64,000 nucleotides of DNA from Enoplosus armatus. Its lineage: Eukaryota > Chordata > Actinopteri > Centrarchiformes > Enoplosidae. The DNA lies in contig NC_092186.1 in the NCBI RefSeq assembly GCF_043641665.1, positions 13,582,001-13,646,000 on the forward strand. Reading direction: 5' to 3'. The notes below the pieces were generated by a model, which saw only the letters and a program-made list of their open reading frames with translations, was not told the DNA's origin and did no database searches. This document shows, one piece after another, positions 62,119-64,000 of this stretch. Position numbers and translations under genes: made by a program. Numbering within the stretch: position 1 is the first letter of the stretch; each line of letters opens with the position of its first letter.

Positions 62119-64000
62119 GTAAGAGGATAGACAGACCAATATATCTCCATCTCTTTAATGAACACAGGCAAGCAGAATACCAAGAAAAGAAACAGGGAAA
62201 AAAAGAAGAGAGTGGTAGTTGGTGTGTGTGAATCTGTGTGTGTTGTGCGTGTGAGTGAGGAAAAGAGCAAAAGGGCAGAAAGAGAGCAAATCAGTTATGG
62301 GATTCTGCCTGTATCCCCAATGGATATTATTAGTAAATATTTACATTGTTATGTTTGTTCAATTACAGACGCCTACTCTGTCTTTAGCCTCTGCCAGTCA
62401 GACTGTTATCAAGGGAATTTGAGGTGTTTGTGTGTGCATGCATGTGTGAGTGTGTGTTTATGTGGGTAATATATTTTATGTTTGTTGTATTTTGTGAAGT
62501 CTGTTAGCGTCTGCAGTGTTTGCATTTAATGTTTGTATTTGCTCCTTGATGGTGAATTAACTTTCATAGTGAATCAATAAATAGGCATTAGCAGTACACC
62601 TACAATTCTACCATTCTGAACTTTATGTAACGTCCTTGAAAAGGAAAGATTATTTTCTTCATCGCCCTTTTGGAGTTGTGTAAGATGACAGATTTCAAAT
62701 GACATTTGATCTTAACTATAAATTGAATTCAATTCCAGTAAACATCTGACGAGTCACTTTAGCAGAGGAAGCAGGAACGCTGTAGATAGATGGGATATTT
62801 TGCACTGGAGACAACATTACTCTGCCATTAACAGAGAAAAGATTACTTCAAGGGGAAGGGAATGAGAGAGAAAAAGGGGCATGAGAAAACCCTGAGAGTT
62901 TAGGCAAAAACGTTGTAAGAAAATCCCTGACTCGCCGCATTAAAGCGACATGAAGCTGTGGGTGTCTAATCCGCTGTGGGCTCTTCATTGGTTCGGCTCC
63001 CCTTCAAACTGGCTCAGATCCACACCCCAGAGCCTCCCGGAAGCCTTCATAACCCACTGTCATGCTGCTGACTGTACCCAGGGGTTTCCGTCAACTGTAT
63101 GCAAATGCACAGCAAGGATAAGCGGTGAAATACGTCCGTGAGGAGTTGGGCTTCAAAAATGTTTTTTCAGTTTTTGCTTTGAATTCTTACACGAGTTCAA
63201 AGACGTCTGTCCAGTGTTTTGTTGTTATTATACAGCGCAAAAAAATTACTGTTTTCCACTGCCCATTTAGACTCACAAACAGCGTTATCTGCTGTTTGCA
63301 TAAAGCTGCTGGACCATAAATTATTTGTTGAAACCAGTGGAACTAATTAGCTGAATTTATTATATAAATATGATTGACGTGTTAACATATTTTGATGCAT
63401 CTTATCGGCATCTAATTAGATGGAATAACAGAATTTGAGGTGATTAGCCAGATGACCAGATGACTAGATGCAAATTACATTGAATTTATAAATAAATGAG
63501 TGTAAATGAAGTAAGGAGAAAAACAAGTAACAAGACAAAATGAATTCAAAACATTGTTATTGGTAACTGAGTGACTATGAGGTCCTCATCATGCGTAGTT
63601 ACATTTCTGGTAAAATGGTTTGGTAATGCTGTATTTTTGTGATTTTGCGCATTTGTCATCAATGTGTTGCTGGTGATGAGGCATTTCCTGCATGTGTGTG
63701 TGTGTGGGGGCGAGTGCGCCTGTGTAAGCGCATATGCTTGTGTATGCATTTGAAAATGTGCGTGCGTGTGTGTGTATGTGTGCGTGCGCATGATTACCCT
63801 GGTTAAAAAAGACCATCGTTATAGTGATTAATGGTGCCGTCATTAAGCACAGCAAGATCATTTGCATACATTAGATAAATGTGCTGGAAGATTCTGGTGG
63901 CTCTGGTGTGTAAAGCTTCAAAAGCAGCATCGCAATTTGTTACCTCAGTTATATCAAACGGAAATACAGTTCTTTACCGGGAGCAAAGCATTGCTACCTA
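62119..64000 (+). other. Intron 2 of the right-hand gene, partial
   Basis: About 1.9 kb to the right edge with no further exon recognised. Segments at about 62.88-63.12 kb (containing a perfect POU octamer ATGCAAAT at 63099-63106) and 63.33-63.48 kb (several TAATTA cores) are unique-looking AT-rich sequence of enhancer type. TG-rich simple sequence lies at about 63.69-63.79 kb. Confidence 0.4.

Overview
This window is intron-rich vertebrate DNA, almost certainly from a percomorph teleost fish. The evidence is: (i) three spliced exons of a recognisable animal gene with canonical GT-AG junctions; (ii) very dense (CA/TG)n, (GA)n and (CT)n microsatellites; (iii) a dispersed repeat at about 40.47-40.83 kb that I know as a very common component of percomorph genomes; (iv) no bacterial-type gene packing. 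No rRNA, tRNA, CRISPR array or complete autonomous transposon was found. Nearly all long open frames here are chance or microsatellite translations and are not annotated.

The main gene is agbl4 (cytosolic carboxypeptidase 6, CCP6) on the minus strand. Its first three coding exons lie at 56446-56413, 54705-54583 and 34743-34619. Their phases fit one another exactly (1, then 1, then 0) and together they encode the N-terminal 94 residues. The second and third exons match the family strongly; the 34-nt first exon rests on phase, start context and position. Intron 1 is about 1.7 kb, intron 2 about 19.8 kb, and intron 3 runs off the left edge (more than 34.6 kb). The zinc-carboxypeptidase catalytic exons are therefore outside the window. 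A perfectly symmetrical RFX X-box lies 42 bp upstream of the proposed start codon, which fits a gene linked to tubulin and cilia.

A second gene starts on the plus strand about 4.8 kb away, head-to-head with agbl4. It has a 16-codon first coding exon (61223-61270) and a 47-codon second coding exon (61978-62118), both phase 0 with good splice sites, and then runs off the right edge. I could not identify its product. In mammals the divergent neighbour of AGBL4 is ELAVL4, but these exons do not look like the ELAVL4 N-terminus that I know.

Introns and intergenic DNA hold microsatellites, a 312-bp hAT-like mini-element with an 8-bp target-site duplication and a small open BED-finger frame, a decayed non-LTR retrotransposon 3' end, a roughly 290-bp foldback element, a striking interleaved double inverted repeat at 48.5 kb, several short perfect palindromes, and several AT-rich stretches that look like conserved non-coding regulatory DNA. 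I found no new multi-gene system. The most unusual items are the hAT/BED mini-element, the A-B-A'-B' inverted repeat, the AATATTCA cluster at the left end and the unidentified divergent gene. All translations, splice sites and repeat boundaries were read by eye.
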